64,000 bases of DNA from Archegozetes longisetosus. Its lineage: Eukaryota > Arthropoda > Arachnida > Sarcoptiformes > Trhypochthoniidae. A program made the position numbers and the translations under genes. Shown here piece after piece: positions 46,701 to 60,477 of the stretch (positions within the stretch are counted from its first letter, which is position 1; every line of letters begins with the position of its first letter). Below the pieces are notes generated by a model. The model did not search any database. It was given only the letters and a program-made list of their open reading frames with translations, and was not told the DNA's origin. The DNA lies in the NCBI GenBank assembly GCA_018873245.2, contig JAEMBT020000009.1, positions 1,178,001 to 1,242,000 on the forward strand, written 5' to 3'.

Positions 46701-49339
46701 AGTTTCTTGATCTTTAGAGGTAACAATTAAATGACGAAAAACTTATTTAGGTCACAATTTGATATTTTGCAAAAAACTTAAAGGAAACTATAAACAAACT
46801 TTAGCTACAAATGCAGAAAAGGCGACAACTTTTCTGCTGATAATTTAATCACAAACAGAAACGAAGAACTCGGTGAAATGCATTGGTTTGCGATGCGTAA
46901 AATGGTACACACAGAATATTCTGTGCGATATTATTATGAAAAAGAATCGATAGACTAAGTACTAGCGCATAAATAAAAGGTAAAAGTTTTAATATAAAAA
47001 TCGATAGACGTAATTGTCATGCTTACTGAACATTATTGTTGAAAACGAGAAAAATATGAAGATAGAGAGAAAAACGCAATAATTGTTGATTGAAGTAGAT
47101 GATCAGTAGAAAAAATACTTGAATTAATATTTGATTAGAAAAAAACTGGAGCAAAGTAAATAGTCATTCAGTATTAGATATTATATTATTAAAGTTTGCT
47201 TAGCGTAAGAAATTTTTTGCAATAATGAAGCTCATAGTAAATATTTTTTTAATATTCATATAATTTAGTTATATTTAAGATACTTTTCACGATAAAACTG
47301 GCCTTCGAATGACGGTCAATCACGTATTAATTCAATGCTAATCATTGAAATGATTTATAAGTTGTTATAATATAAACAATATAAAGTCAGTTTATTAATC
47401 TTAACTTTAAGCATAAATAAGTTTATATCATGTTTTTATCGAAAGGTTATCTCATATAATGCACTAAAATGTGAACAGACGTTACGCTTGACTGAAGTGT
47501 AAAATAGCGGAACTATTTAATAAATGTCAAATCAATAAGAATATACTACCGGAAAATGCCTGTGATTTGATTAAGCATTTCATATTGACTGTTGTTATAA
47601 AAAACCAAACTTCATCGATTTTATTGCAGGCCTTATCTCTGCAAACAAGTTCTCACACATGCATTTGATTCATGTCATTGTTTTGCAATCAATTTATTGT
47701 TAGGCACAATATTATCACTTGAAAAGAATTGGCAAACTATATCTCTATGAAACTATGGCTTTTAAAAATATCTTTTAATTCAGTTATTTCACTTGCAGAG
47801 AAACCAGTTGTAGTTCTCGTGACATAATGAAAACAAGTTTTTATATAGATATTAATATAAAAAGTATACTTTAGAAAATAAATAAAATCCAAACTTTATG
47901 AAGTCTAATGTATTTTTCAAAGTATATGTAATCTTGTTGGTATGTCTATTTTATTAATACTGTTATAGGAATCTCTTAGGAAACATGAGAATTAAGTTTT
48001 CAAAACTTCTAACTCATCTTCAAGAGAAGAATTTACTGCAATTTGAATATAGCGTGAGAGCTATGCCATCGTTAAATCACATAAAACTAATTTGAATGAA
48101 CGCACATCTTATTCATATATGACATGCCAAGTTCTAGCAGATAAGTTGAGATAATCTTTAGTTGAAGGACATTTCTGTTTATCGAATATACAATAGCTGT
48201 GTTGTGAAAAGTGTAAAAAGAGGGACGTACGTCAAATAAGCGAACCCAATCGAACAGCAAAACCTTGCTTGCAAATACTTTTTTAAGAAAACCCTTGTAA
48301 AATACTTTCAATGTTAGAAAAGGCCTCATATGAAACTTTATCAAACATAAGTGTAGGATAAGAAATGAAGACAATATAGGCACTCTTTACAAAATTTGAA
48401 CGCAGCTTCAATTTCTGTCGATATTAGTGTTACATATGAACTACTGGAATCAGATTTTAAGATTATAGTCAATCAGTCCTTAGAGTTAATATGTATTTCT
48501 CAAAAGCTATACTTTTAATAATTACTTCTTTTGAACTGAATGGTTGATTAAAAAGGCATTTGAGTTGAAGGGCTTTTATCTATGCTCCTAAACAGTTAAT
48601 CTATTTTTGTGAGTATGAAAATAAAACATTATCTCTGTTGACTGGTTTCGATTATTTATTGCGCATTCCGTATGAATTTAATAGACTTGCGTTTGGATTC
48701 GCGATTCTATTTGACATTTAATTCTTGGGTGACTTATTGCTCGAGGTTTCAATCAACTGTTGAACTTTATCGAGATATATTTAATCCTTCTGTTTGTTTA
48801 GAGGCGCAGAGAGGTCAAACGATCACTAAAAGTAGTTTATTTGCTTCTAAGTCTCGCTCAGTCGATTGCGTGAGCCCTTATATTGCGAAATGAATAGTAT
48901 CTACTTTAATTACCTGAAAAATTAAATTTCAACTAAGCATTATACTATTCATATTTAAATCGTTGAAATCAACTTAATTAGATTCTATGAGCACATTTTA
49001 ACTAGAAACTTCAATAAATACTATAATTCGAATAAAGTACGGGTACTTAATGACTTTTCATAATGTCATTAGTGAGTCTTATCTCTCATGAAAAGTTGAA
49101 GAACTTTTTATGTGGAGAAATATGAAACTTAGTGTTAGTTATATCTATATAGCTGTGGTTTCTCAAAGCTATAGGTTTAGAAGTAAGTGCGTAAAGTACT
49201 GAAAGACTAAGTTGAACGGAATAAGATTTTGACACAAACACTCAAATAAAACATTTTAATGACAGGTATAATAGAACTTCAAACCTTATCTGACATAACA
49301 CAAAGAATCAATATTTTCATAGAAAAATTTGAGACATTC
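46701..49339. other. gene-free stretch
   Basis: Includes the likely PDE promoter or 5' region. Open frames at 48087-48383 (minus) and 48672-48893 (plus) have no domain or splice support. Confidence 0.5.
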
Positions 49340-51698
49340 TCATAAATACATGGCATCGTCTCTAATCATTTGCGCTCCCTTTTCTCCGATCATGACCGAA
49401 GCCGCGTGAGTGTTAGCATTCGCTAATTCTGGAATAATCGAAGAATCGACGACACGAAGTCTAGAAATATTTTTAACCCTGAGTCTTTCATCTACAACGA
49501 CATCAGTCCTATTGACTGAGCCCATGCGACAAGCGCCGCCCGGATGTAGAGCTGAATCGCCGACTTGTCTAATAATACATCGAATATAAGAATCGCATTT
49601 ATATAGAGGAACATTAGGACAGTAATTACATCCAGGTATCGGTTGTGGAAATATTTTTGCGTATTGCGTAAAAGGCCCAGTTTGTGTCACCATAAACAAG
49701 ATTCGAGTCATTTCGACCAGAGCTTGAAAGTCGCTGGTATCTGTCAAATACCTCGGATCTATCAATGGCTGATCTGTTGGATCAGTTGAATTCAAGCGTA
49801 GGGTTCCTCGACTTCGGGTTCGATATATGGCTGAAGTTATCAAAACATATTGCTGGCCAATATATGGCCGCCAATAGTTACGCCATTCTTCGATATTTGA
49901 TCCATAATTAGCAGTCGCTTCCTCCAAAGTTCGTGCGACGCTATAAGCGTTAACGTCTATTACAGCATTTGGCCAGTTTGGGTCGTCGTTACCTTTAGTA
50001 CTGAAGAATGTGATCGAATTGGGTAATTGAGTAATCGGTCCGTTATGGTTGACATAAAAGTCGTATAGCTGTTGAACAGTTGGTCCAATCAAAGGATTTA
50101 TGTATGATGAATTCGTTACGGTATAGTAGTGATGGATAAAAGTGTGATCTTGAAAGTTGTTGCCGACGGGTAGATTTGCGATCACTGGAATGTTTAGTGA
50201 TTCTAAATGATCTCTTGGACCGATTCCTGATAGCATTAGGAGTTGTGGTGATGCGATACAACCTATTTTGTATTTATAAGATTATCAGTTTTCTAGTTAT
50301 GTTAACTATTGATCGGCTACTTCAGATCGGTATCTTAATTTTTATTCGGTATCCCTTTTGATAGCGAACAAGTTCTTAATTGATATCAATCATTGTTCAA
50401 CGGTCTCGTACACTATCTAAGAAATATTTTCACCTACAAACAAGTTAAACCGATAATTATGAGATCAATTCAGTGCCAAATAGTCTCAGAACTACATATC
50501 CTGACAGACTGATGCGCGTACAGTCATAAGAGCTTTAAGGAATTAAAGTTTTATAACAGTTCTTATTCGCTATTGAAAAGGAAAATAAATAATGGATGCT
50601 ATCTTTCTTTTGATTAAAGAATAATTAGCTTGAGTTCGATTCAAGTCAAGGGTTGTTGCAAACCGAGCCAACTTCTAAGTTAACTTCTAAACAAAGTTTC
50701 ATTAACTGATTCATTGCTGGCTCACGCTTAACCTAATTCAATAAGTATTTTAGGTAACACAATCTGCAACAACTCTTAGAAAGAATCAAAAACCATTAAC
50801 TATATTCACCGGCAGATAATATGACTTCTCTGGTAGCGTTGACAGTAAAAGTTTGATTATTTCTCCTAAACTCAACACCAGTGGCAGTAATATTGCCATT
50901 GATAGTGCTAAATAGTATTCTCGTAACTAAGGCGCGCGCAACAATATGTAAGTTGTTCGGGTGTGGATTAGGATCAATAAAAGCATTTCCAGTACCAGAC
51001 CTGATGCCATCGTTAACGGTCAACTGATATATCATTGTTCCCAACTGTGACGCTCCGTTTATATCAATTGTTGGAATTCCCAGCATATTCATCACATTCT
51101 GAAATAAGAACAGAATCTGATCTGGTTTTCGCATAGATGATACTCTCATCGGTCCACTAGTCCCGTGATAGCCGGCATTCTCTCTAACAATTCTCGGATC
51201 AGTATTATTTTCTGATCTGATAAAATACGGCAAAACTTCATTATAAGACCAACCATTAGCCCCATAAGTTGTGACCCAATTATCATAACTTCTTCTGTTG
51301 CCTCTATTGTAAAGCATCCAATTTATACTCGAAGTTCCGCCAATCACTTTACCCTTCGGCTGATTTATTCTATGGTCAATGAATGCCTGACCAATCTTTG
51401 TCTGTGGAACTGTTCTATACTGCCAGTCGACGTCTGTTCCAACTAAGGCTGGTGTTTTTCCTGTCATGTCCGTAACCACATTCTGTGGTCCTCCAGCTTC
51501 TAGTAGTAAGACATTGATTTGTGGGTTTTCAGTCAGTCTTGAGGCCACTACAGCTCCGGCAGAACCTGATCCGATAACTATGTAGTCATAGCTTGGGTTC
51601 CATTGAGTTCTGTTTACATTGTTGTTGTGAGCAATCTGTCGCTGAAGTGTTATTATCGATACAGTTATTAACTGAACAGTTAGACTCGGTGTTGACAT
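49340..51698 (-). CDS. GMC-family flavin oxidoreductase (glucose/choline dehydrogenase-like)
   Basis: Exon 1 (51698-50810) and exon 2 (50262-49340) join in phase 1 across a 547-base intron to give 603 residues. The FAD-binding Rossmann motif GSGSAG is at 43-48, followed by VLLLEAGG. GMC signature 1 reads GKVIGGTSSINWMLYNRG. Signature 2 is completed by the splice (GCIASPQLLMLSGIGP). The C-terminus carries the catalytic His in ALHPGGACRMG and the NANTHAASVMIGEK block that closes the FAD site. Members oxidise alcohols or sugars with FAD. Insect relatives act in cuticle, immunity and ecdysteroid metabolism, but no substrate can be assigned here. The HPGG and NTHA variants differ from the commoner HPVG and NTNAP forms. 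No convincing signal peptide is visible at the chosen ATG. Confidence 0.93.
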
Positions 51699-52128
51699 AA
51701 TGGATATCAGAATAGAAAAAGTTATCGAACTTTCTCGTTAACTTGATAAATATGTTTTTATATGTCCTATTCTCTATAATTGTATTTATGGAATATGTTT
51801 TAATCTTACAAATCATTAAAAGCTTTCAAACTAACAAAGTTTGTTCAACGGAGTCAATGAAACCAGTTACATTGTTCAATACGGGTACCAATATTTCAGT
51901 TTAATTAATCTAGTTATAGTTTGAAAGCAAATAATGCCTTTCTTTTCTAAAGCAGTTTTAATAAATTCATAATCGATTTTTTGTGTAAGTCATTTAAAAA
52001 ACGTATACATTTAGATGTGATTTTATTATAATATTTGTGAAGAAAATGATTTTAGTTAACATTAATATCATAAAAATGATTTACAAATAACAAAGGCATA
52101 AGTTATGATATATAGAAACACAGATTAA
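51699..52128. other. spacer upstream of the GMC gene
   Basis: Likely holds the GMC promoter. AT-rich, with no element called. Confidence 0.45.
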
Positions 52129-52306
52129 ATTACAGTAGTCCCTCGTTATAGTGAAAATTTTAACTCGCTCAAATGTGTTGATTATAACGGGGTTTATTAT
52201 ATCGGATATAGTGTAGAGAGTATATGAATGAAGTAATTTTTCAAAAAATGTTCATTAAGGCTTGTTGTTCACTATATCTGACTTGATTATGGAAAGAGTC
52301 GACTGT
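52129..52306. mobile_element. possible pogo-like MITE
   Basis: The left end CAGTAGTCCCTCGTTATAGTG and the inward-read right end CAGTCGACTCTTTCCATAAT are similar. Ends of the form CAGT..(C/A)CTC.TTATA are typical of pogo/Tigger elements. Internal TATAACGGGGTTTAT repeats the end motif. No clean TA duplication is visible. Confidence 0.4.
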
Positions 52307-52449
52307 GTCATTAAATTAATCTAAACTTTTTGCATATAGATTCATTCTAAATACAAATTATTTATCATTTAAAATTAAAATATCAACCATTTAATCAAAT
52401 TAAAACAATAAATCATCAAAAATTAGCTTAATTTAAAATATTATCATTT

Positions 52450-53105
52450 AGTCAAGTTCTTCTTCAGATTGCGATTCAAACAATTGTAACTTTTCTCTTA
52501 TGTTAATAATAAATCTTTTAAATTTGGAGAAAGGTTCTCCGCAAAATTATTTACTACAGGCTTGACTTCCGTCTCAAGATACTATTTACTATTAATTAGC
52601 ATATCTTTGATTTTTTCGCATTTTTCATCGAAATGATCACAAACTCCTGAATAATCGCAGAACAGACATTCAAATACACATGAATCGAATGACCGTTCAG
52701 ATGGTTGACAAGTCTGCTTCGGAGCCATTACTTCTAGCATTATCTCAGACGTTACGCTCACAGAAGGCTTGATTGAATTGAAATTGTTTCTAAGCTTTCT
52801 TATGCAAAACATTTCTATAACTATAGTCATAGTTATTGTTTCAATTTTCGCTTAATCTTACATCTTCTCAGACTTTTATCAATACTTAAACTTGTGTTGA
52901 TATCAGATTCATGTTTAAAAACTTCATCCGATACTAAAATATCTTCTACACAATTACTAACTTTTGAACAAGCTTTCTCTTCAATTAACCTCTTACTCAA
53001 CTTAATATTATTGAGAAATCGTTTTCTTTGAGTTTTGCCTGCATTGAATTTCTCTAAATTTAGTTCATTTCTCTTAAGAATTGATTTTTGATCTATGCTT
53101 TCCAC
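52450..53105 (-). pseudogene. unrecognised gene, apparently interrupted
   Basis: From the ATG at 53105 a basic 90-codon frame runs to 52833 (QRKRFLNNIKLSKRLIEEK). A second frame follows (to 52582) with a cysteine-rich tail (CVFECLFCDYSGVCDHFDEKC). After an in-frame stop the same frame resumes with VNNFAENLSPNLKDLLL, and a shifted frame ends QLFESQSEEELD at about 52452. A GTAAGA donor sits near the end of the first frame, but no acceptor keeps the frame open. The pieces look like one decaying gene, possibly associated with the pogo-like end nearby. No domain is recognised. Confidence 0.35.
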
Positions 53106-54119
53106 CTTTTATAATGAGAATATGATAGTTTTTTCAAGGCTTGATTTTTATTTCATAATGGCTTAGATTTTGAGCTTCTAGTCAATATTATTTACAAGAC
53201 TGCTGAAGGCATTGACGGTAGTGGGTAGCTAAGCAGTTCGTTTTATTTGCGCACAGTTTAAGTAATAAGGATCACGTTCTGCACACAAGACTTACTATAC
53301 ACAAGTTCTTTAAAATACTTGGATTTAGATCAAAACCTGTATCAGCCTTATTACATGTTTACATTAGGTTAAGTCAATTGAATTAGGTTAGGAGAATGGA
53401 CTAGGCGTAGGTGATTATTGTTAGGCTCACAAGTGAAATATGTGTTTCTCTAATACCTAAATCACACGTATATAAAGCGAACTGCAACGCAAACACTTAC
53501 CACATTGACTATTTACATATTTACATAGCAAATCATATCAAGTCATATCACGTGTACACTTTGCATAACCTTTTCATAATTTTAGTGATGTTTTACGAAT
53601 CTTTTCTAATATTTATTAATAATCACTTTTAATCGAAAAAAGAAGATAGTTTTCAGAGCACTTATAAACATTTTTTTTGTAGTTAAAAACTTCAAAGCTA
53701 CTTAAAAATATGCATATTATCAGCAATTTTTGAAGTGTGAACTCAACTGAAGAGATTTCTATTTTGTTAACGAATAAACAAGTTCCTTGAAAGTGTGTTT
53801 TTAGTCAATGTTCATTATTTTTCAATTACTTTTAATAATTACTCATATAATCAGAAAATATGAAGCGAACTAATTAAGAATTAAATGCACTTTCAAACTA
53901 TTAATGAAATAGAGAAAATTCACTCATGAATTGACTCATTCAGAGAAGAGGAAGTCTACGACTAGCCTCAGACTCAACAAGAAGTTTGGTGAACAAGTTA
54001 TTTAGGACATGATTTTACGTTACAACTAACAAACATTTGAGCTAAACAAATACTTTTAATCGGTTGGATGAACAAATTTTTCAATTAATAAGTTTGAATC
54101 AAAGTTATATTAGAATAAA
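53106..54119. other. gene-free spacer
   Basis: Nothing supported. A plus-strand frame at 53411-53632 lacks any signature. Confidence 0.5.
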
Positions 54120-56095
54120 TTAATTAAACAAATTCAATAGTCTTAAAACTCTTGGGTTAACATAAAATCCTTGATATGTTCCTAATTGAAAGTCTTGATG
54201 ATTCCATTTGGGATCTGGAACCATATAATTATCCAAAAGTGGAACTAAAATACAGAATTATTCAAAAATGAAGTTGATTTGGCAATTTAAAAGGAATCAA
54301 TTTTGAGTACAACCTCTTAACTCCTGTATGAGAAGTGTGACATCTGTGTTATCTGCCAATAAGTCATTTAAGCCACGGAATAGTGCGATATTTCTCGATT
54401 TTATATTACATAAGGGATAATTTGGAGGACTTGTTTGATTGTATCGTTTAAGATTCTCGACTAATCCGTAATCAAATCTACTGGTACTATAGTCTAGAAA
54501 ATAAATACATTTTCAAATTAGGTAATCATTCATTTTCAGGACGTTTAGCTAGTATTCAATTTTCAAATGAAATTTCTCAACGTGAAAAAATTATAAACTG
54601 TTTTCTCCTAACTTGAAAGTTGTTTTTAATCATCTTTGAAATGATCATTTGAAAACCTTTCAGTATTCTTATTTCTTGAATACCGGTACTTGATTTTAAA
54701 CCGCATTTCACTTACAAGATTGAAGTTTTGTGGGTCATATCCATTGATGGCGTAAAATATATCAGCACATAGTTCCACAAGTAATTTATTGCCACAAACA
54801 AATACTCCAATGAATTGTGCTATTGGTACAGGTATACCAATGGGTCCTGGAAATGCTCTAATCAATGGACTCAAAACTATTAAAATTTATTTAAATATCA
54901 ATAAAATATTTGCAAACCTTAGAAGAGGCTCTAAAGGCACTCCTAAACGAGCAACGCTCTCAATATTCCCTAAGTAAGCAATTGGTGCCAACGCTATGAA
55001 CGGCTTGATAACTTTCTCGAATTCAGGGACTAACGATTGCAATACAAACATCGAAGCAGTGCCTAAAGAGTGACCGATATATCCAAGAGATCCTATGTAT
55101 AAAATTTGAGTAGTTAGATAATTGTTCGTAAGTATATCAAAGAGAACAAGTTAATGACTGAATGACTACAGACTTCTGTTCGTAACCCAAAGTATATATT
55201 TGACAACCGCTGGTATATCATAGATCCCGAGTTCTGTTAGCGTGAATTCCCAATACTTTGGATCTGAAATAACCAAAAATTTGATACTAGAAAACTTAAA
55301 ATGTTTTAATTTTAATACTTAGGTTGGCGTCAAGACTCGTATGTCTCGTTGAGTAACGGTTTCCTCGAGTATTCGGTAACCAAACATCATATCCACACGA
55401 AGACAAGGTGTATGCAAGGTTAGAAGTAACAGTTGTGTTGCAGTCATTGATCACTTGATTATTTTCTGTATAGACTCCTTTTTGGTCTAGTCTTCCAACA
55501 GTAGAGAAAAGCCATGAATCGGAAGTGACGGCCACTCCGTGCCAAAGAATTATTGGATTCGATTTTGATTGGTTTTTATGAATGTATGGATTAATTATTC
55601 GAAACACACTAAGAATATATCCGTCTTCTGTGGTCACCGAATGTGACTCGGATCTAAAGCCACGTGATTCTATCAGTTGTGGCTTTAAATAGATATCGAT
55701 TTTTAATTATGACTTAATTCAGGATCTTTAAACAATTTTATTTATTAAGTGCTTAAGATTAGGAAGATTATTAAATTTAGTATCAATACAGTCATAGATA
55801 TTGAACTTCTAGAACTAGATCTTTAAATGATATTGTTCTAATCACATTTATTCTTCAATATTTGCCTGCTATTCATATGTTTGTTCATGAAGAGAAAGTC
55901 TAAGTGCGACCTTGAGCAGAATATTAGTCTGATTTTTGAGGTTTCTTGACGAAAGTTAGATTTATAAGGTAAATAAATAAATTCAAATATTTACCGTATC
56001 CCTGAATATATCTGGATCGTCATCAAAGAGTTCGGCTCTCGTAAAGTCAATGTTAAATGAGATAAAAGTTTTACGAATAAGATTAATAAAATCAT
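54120..56095 (-). CDS. acid (lysosomal/gastric type) lipase, alpha/beta hydrolase
   Basis: Exons run minus-strand: about 56050-55995, 55682-55319, 55263-55170, 55091-54918, 54876-54716, 54493-54314 and 54244-54120. Joins from exon 2 on are phase-consistent. The N-terminal lipase lid region reads PQLIESRGFRSESH, then TTEDGYILSVFRI, the oxyanion strand IILWHGVAVTSDSWLF and WLPNTRGNRYS. The nucleophile Ser lies in GHSLGT, the catalytic Asp in FRGLNDLLADNTDV and the catalytic His in WNHQDFQLG. It would hydrolyse triglycerides or sterol esters in lysosomes or the gut lumen. An ATG at 56095 opens a strong signal peptide (MILLILFVKLLSHLTL), but that frame is shifted by one base relative to the mature chain. 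Either a splice is missed or there is an indel. Otherwise the enzyme looks complete. Confidence 0.88.
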
Positions 56096-56778
56096 ATCAT
56101 TGGCAAAACACTGTTAATGATATTAAATGTGAACCCTCAGTTTTAACAACTTTTAGAAATGGTTGAAGTTTTTGATTAAATTATTTTTGAAAGGAAAAAT
56201 GAAAACCGTTTTAATTATTTCATAAGCTGATGAGGGCACTTCAATTGATTCAAATCTTGCATTATTATCTGATCGATTGAATTCTTCTTTTTTATAAGGG
56301 TATCGTCGAACAGGATAAATGAACTCTATTTTAATCTAAGTTTTGAAAAAGTCCAAATTTTTCTTTTCCTCATTTTGAGTCATACTATGAAGAGATAATA
56401 TCTTTATTTTAAAACCATAATAAGGGAATCAAGTTTTGCGCAATAATTAATATTTTAATAGAAATTTCTAATTGATTTACATAAAAGATATTTTTACTCA
56501 ACACTTGTTTTACCTTAAATCATGAAATATTTCTCTCTTTGATGTATATTTTTGTTATTCTAGATATTTAATGAAATTTAACACAAATTCTAATAAAATG
56601 TTATCGAATAATAGTATAGCAAATATAAACCTTATCAAGTATTGAATCAAATTTTTTGTGGCATTCAACTTTTCAAATCACTACTTTGATTAGTTTGAAT
56701 ATTTTGAGTAAGACAAGTTTCTTCGATTCCTGATTAGCGGAAAATTATTCAAAATTACTCATCATATCTTTTTGTTAA
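56096..56778. other. spacer between lipase and NRF-6-like gene
   Basis: AT-rich intergenic DNA that should hold the lipase promoter. I see nothing else. Confidence 0.5.
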
Positions 56779-59700
56779 CTAATGTTCGTGTGGTTTACTT
56801 TCGTTTAGTTTTTCCATTTCTGGATTATTATTACTGTCTTGAGATTTGACCAGTTTAGTCAAAATCAGTTTACATAAATTAACTGAAGGCGCTTCGAACA
56901 GTATGTGTAAAATAAATCCAAATATAAGGGAAAACATTGTAACTCCTCCGACGCGAAACAACTATTTAAGAAAATGAATAAAATTCAGACAAAAATTATG
57001 AACCAGTCTTTTCTTATACCGCATTGTAGTGATCGATAGGATATAGATGTCTAGATTGATATCCATGATACCAAACCACCAAAGATTGGGTTAAATAAAT
57101 ACAGAATGTTAGCCTTGAAAATGGTTGAAATATTTTTGCCGACAAGAACTTTGATATAATACCTAAAAAAAGTTATATTTGATGTTAAGATTTTAGTTAT
57201 CTAACGATAATTTGAGTTATTCTGATCTAAACAGCAACTAAGCCCATATTTGTATGAACGGGATAAGCGACTGCTTCGATAGTGTTGCACTTAACTCATC
57301 GTTTAAATTACTGACCGTCTTTCCTAAAGGTTGAACAAGCGATGGCTATCCAAGAGATACCACCGACCCAAATAATTCTCTTAACAGTTGTATACAAGAG
57401 AGTCAGATTCGATGCCGGAATGTCATCCATTTGTATGAAAGGATATGTTGAAAACGGTATTAATAGAAGTCCTGATAAAAATATTGGCCAAAGTATGTTT
57501 TCCATACGCTGTTTATAAAATTAAAATTAAATTGTTTAGATAACAATTCGGTAACGATTTTAGTTTACTTTTGAGATTTCAATTGGTTTTCTTCTATTTA
57601 TTAGGCCTGCGATTAACACTCCCATGAAATACGCTAATAAGTGGTTATATGTGTTGAACTCAGTCATATTGAACGAGAGACTTAGTTTTCTGTTAAAATT
57701 CATGGCATTATAAAAAAGAAATTAATTTTTCGAAAAAGTATAGGCTCTGATGATAAGTTAAGACTTACTCAGCATCAGGATCTAGTATATGAACTAGTGG
57801 AATATTATATAAGTAGTTTATTATTGTTGGTAAAAGTGTACCAACGATAATGGCACCAATATTAGCTTTGACTGCATTTTCATAGTCTTTCAAATAATAA
57901 ATGATTACGAAATATGCGATTAAATTGATTTGAAAGTCAGCACTTAAATACCATGTTTGAGACGCACACTTCAAATTAAATGAAAAGTTAAATAAGCTCT
58001 TTATTTTTGTAAAGATTGATCGTAATTAACTTGCTCTACAAGTGGCCACCAGTTCGAAATGAATAGAAAATTTGGTAACCAATTATAATAACACGGATCT
58101 AATCCATATCTTAGAAAGTCTTTGTGAAACATGGGTCCAGATCCAAGTAACGGCCAAATGAATTGATAGCATAACATACCGAACAGCGGAGGAGCAAATC
58201 TTTAGAGGATTACAATAGGTTATAAAGTTATAAGATGTTTTAGATTCTCTCACCTGAACCACCGTAAGAAGACAAACTTCAAATAACTGAATTCATTAGT
58301 CGACGATTTTTTGTATTTCAATACTGTGTGTAATGAGATGAGTCCGCTTTTTGATTAAAGTATTAATCAAAATATTAGTCATTAAGTATCCTTTCAAGAC
58401 TTGAATTTATTTCTTTAAATACCTTATTATGAAGAATGTCTGTACAGATAGAGAACCACTGATGATAATTTGTGTCCACAAACTCTTGACTGCATTGACA
58501 CCATCGGTCTTGAAGCGGGCTAAAAGTTCAGAAATTTTTAGTAGAAAAACCTGAAATAAGCCCCCATTAGTTAATTACCAGCAATTAAAGGTTGGTCGTA
58601 TAGTCCTAGAGGTGCAAAATTTGTCGTATGGCATAGGATTACCCATAGTATTGATAGAACTCGTAATCCGTGTAAGAATTTCAGTTCGTTTTCACTACTT
58701 TTTGAGCTGTCAGTGATTGTGAATAATTTTTTAGCGTTTGATGTGAACGAGAAACAGAGGAAAAATTTTCTCAATTTGTTATTTGGATTATTATTTGCAT
58801 CGGCCTGTGTTTGACACGAGCACTCATCCAAATATGTGCCCACAATTACAGCTAATGTGCATAACGAAATACTTGTGCTAAATATTCGTAAATAAATATT
58901 CATAAAAGTTATGACAACAAACTTGAAGAGTGTTCAGTTTAATTGATCAGTTTTATGATGTGTCTATTTTACGCAAATAAATATCCTTTATCTGATTATA
59001 TACTATGGTTCATTTTGAGAATTTCAATGTCTTCAAAATACTTGTACCGCAACTTTTTGCTAATAGAATATATATTATTACATTCAATTTTTCATTTTTA
59101 TGGTAATCATTTTTAAAAATATAAATGTTGGATTATATTTAAGTTATTCTGATCTTTCAAAACTGAATTCTAAGAAAATTTGAATTGATAAATTTAGAAA
59201 AGCACTCACATAGCAAGGAGTTGAGCAAAATCTAGAGAAGTCTTATTGTGAAGTTGTGAACAATGCTCTACAGCTATATTGAATTTGAATTCACTAAAGA
59301 CTTGAGGAAACAATTACTTTTAATAATAAATACATCACTGTTTTGAAAATTGATATGAAATATGCGATCAAGTTTAAATATTTGATATACCATTTTTCAA
59401 AACTTTAGTCACTTCATTTTCATGACAAACTGATGGAATGCAAATGCCATTCGCTATTCTTGCGTACATTCGCGCAAATTTTCCAATCTTTTCGTTAAGC
59501 CATGAATTTTCATATAAACTTGCAGTCAGATTAAGAGTTTGTCCAACTGGTGGAAGAGGAGGTCTTATGTTAAGAAAGCAATACTTTCCATTAATTTGAT
59601 TTCCATCACTAATAGCACTAATAGCCACACACTGATCATAATCGCCATAGGTAGTGATCGTTCCGCTTAACAATCCTATAGGCAATCGTCCGCTCGATTC

Positions 59701-60042
59701 TAGCACTAAAAAATTCATTTTTCAACTTTGACTTCATGTATAAAACTTTTAAGTTTACAAGAATAGTTGATAACTTACTCAAAGCAACCCATTCTTCTTC
59801 CGTATCTGTAATTAATTTTCTCAAACTATTACTACATTTTGACGAAATATTCACTTCCGATACAATACTATCAAAAGTTGGCAAAAGTTTATTTGACAAT
59901 TGCTTCACTAAACCTCCTACTTTATCAAAAGTTGAAATCCATTTCTCATCAATTGATAGATTTGTGTCGATATTAGATATATTTTTACAAATAATTAGTT
60001 TCGGAATGAACAAAACGATGAAAAAATATTTTTAAAACTCAT
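56779..60042 (-). CDS. NRF-6-like membrane acyltransferase (NRF + Acyl_transf_3 domains)
   Basis: About twelve exons. The luminal NRF domain lies in 60030-59779 and 59705-59391 (EEWVAL joined to MLESSGRLP, GDYDQC, paired Cys in CIPSVC). Further exons are 59300-59210, 58877-58579, 58519-58423, 58346-58254, 58199-58031 and 57968-57769, then four shorter ones to 56779. The acyltransferase-3 core has LHGLRVLSILWVILCHTT, the QTFFIIS-GL helix, NWWPLVEQ, SQTWYLSADFQ and about ten membrane helices. The C. elegans founder (nose resistant to fluoxetine) acts in lipid and yolk transport; arthropods carry many copies. Biochemical activity is unproven; O-acyl transfer at the ER is inferred from the fold. 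The ATG at 60042 is out of phase by one base with the leader-like KYFFIVLFIPKLII, next to A and T runs. Confidence 0.88.
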
Positions 60043-60468
60043 TTCTTTTCAAATTACGACATAAGTTATGAAATGAAATAAGTTAAGAATTTCAAGATTT
60101 TTCATTATATTGTTTCGGTATGGTTTTTATCAATATCTTAACAGAGAGAGGATGAGAAATAAGGAAGGGTTTAATATTTCTGGATTTCCTCTTTTAATTT
60201 GAGATGCATTTGCTGTGGTTTACATTTTGGTTATTTGAAGTAAAAGTAAAAGCCGACAGTATAATGGAGAGCAAATGCAATAATTGTTGATCGTAGTCTT
60301 TATAGTAGTTGATTAGATTTTGCGAAAGATCGCTAGCAAACTTCAACAAACATGAGCTATCAAAATAAGTTAAAGTTTATTCTTTTAAGCTAAAGATAAG
60401 TGGCTTTCAAAACAAATTACAAGTTGATGCACAGTGCCTCAGATCAGCAACTATAATGCTAACTCGCA
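60043..60468. other. spacer
   Basis: Upstream flank of the NRF-6-like gene. I see nothing in it beyond an AT-rich background. Confidence 0.5.
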
Positions 60469-60477
60469 CTAAATATT

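Noticed and set aside
50043..50261. Alternative minus-strand frame overlapping GMC exon 2
   Set aside because: Exon 2 in the main frame carries the signature 2 and catalytic His motifs; this frame is a shadow.
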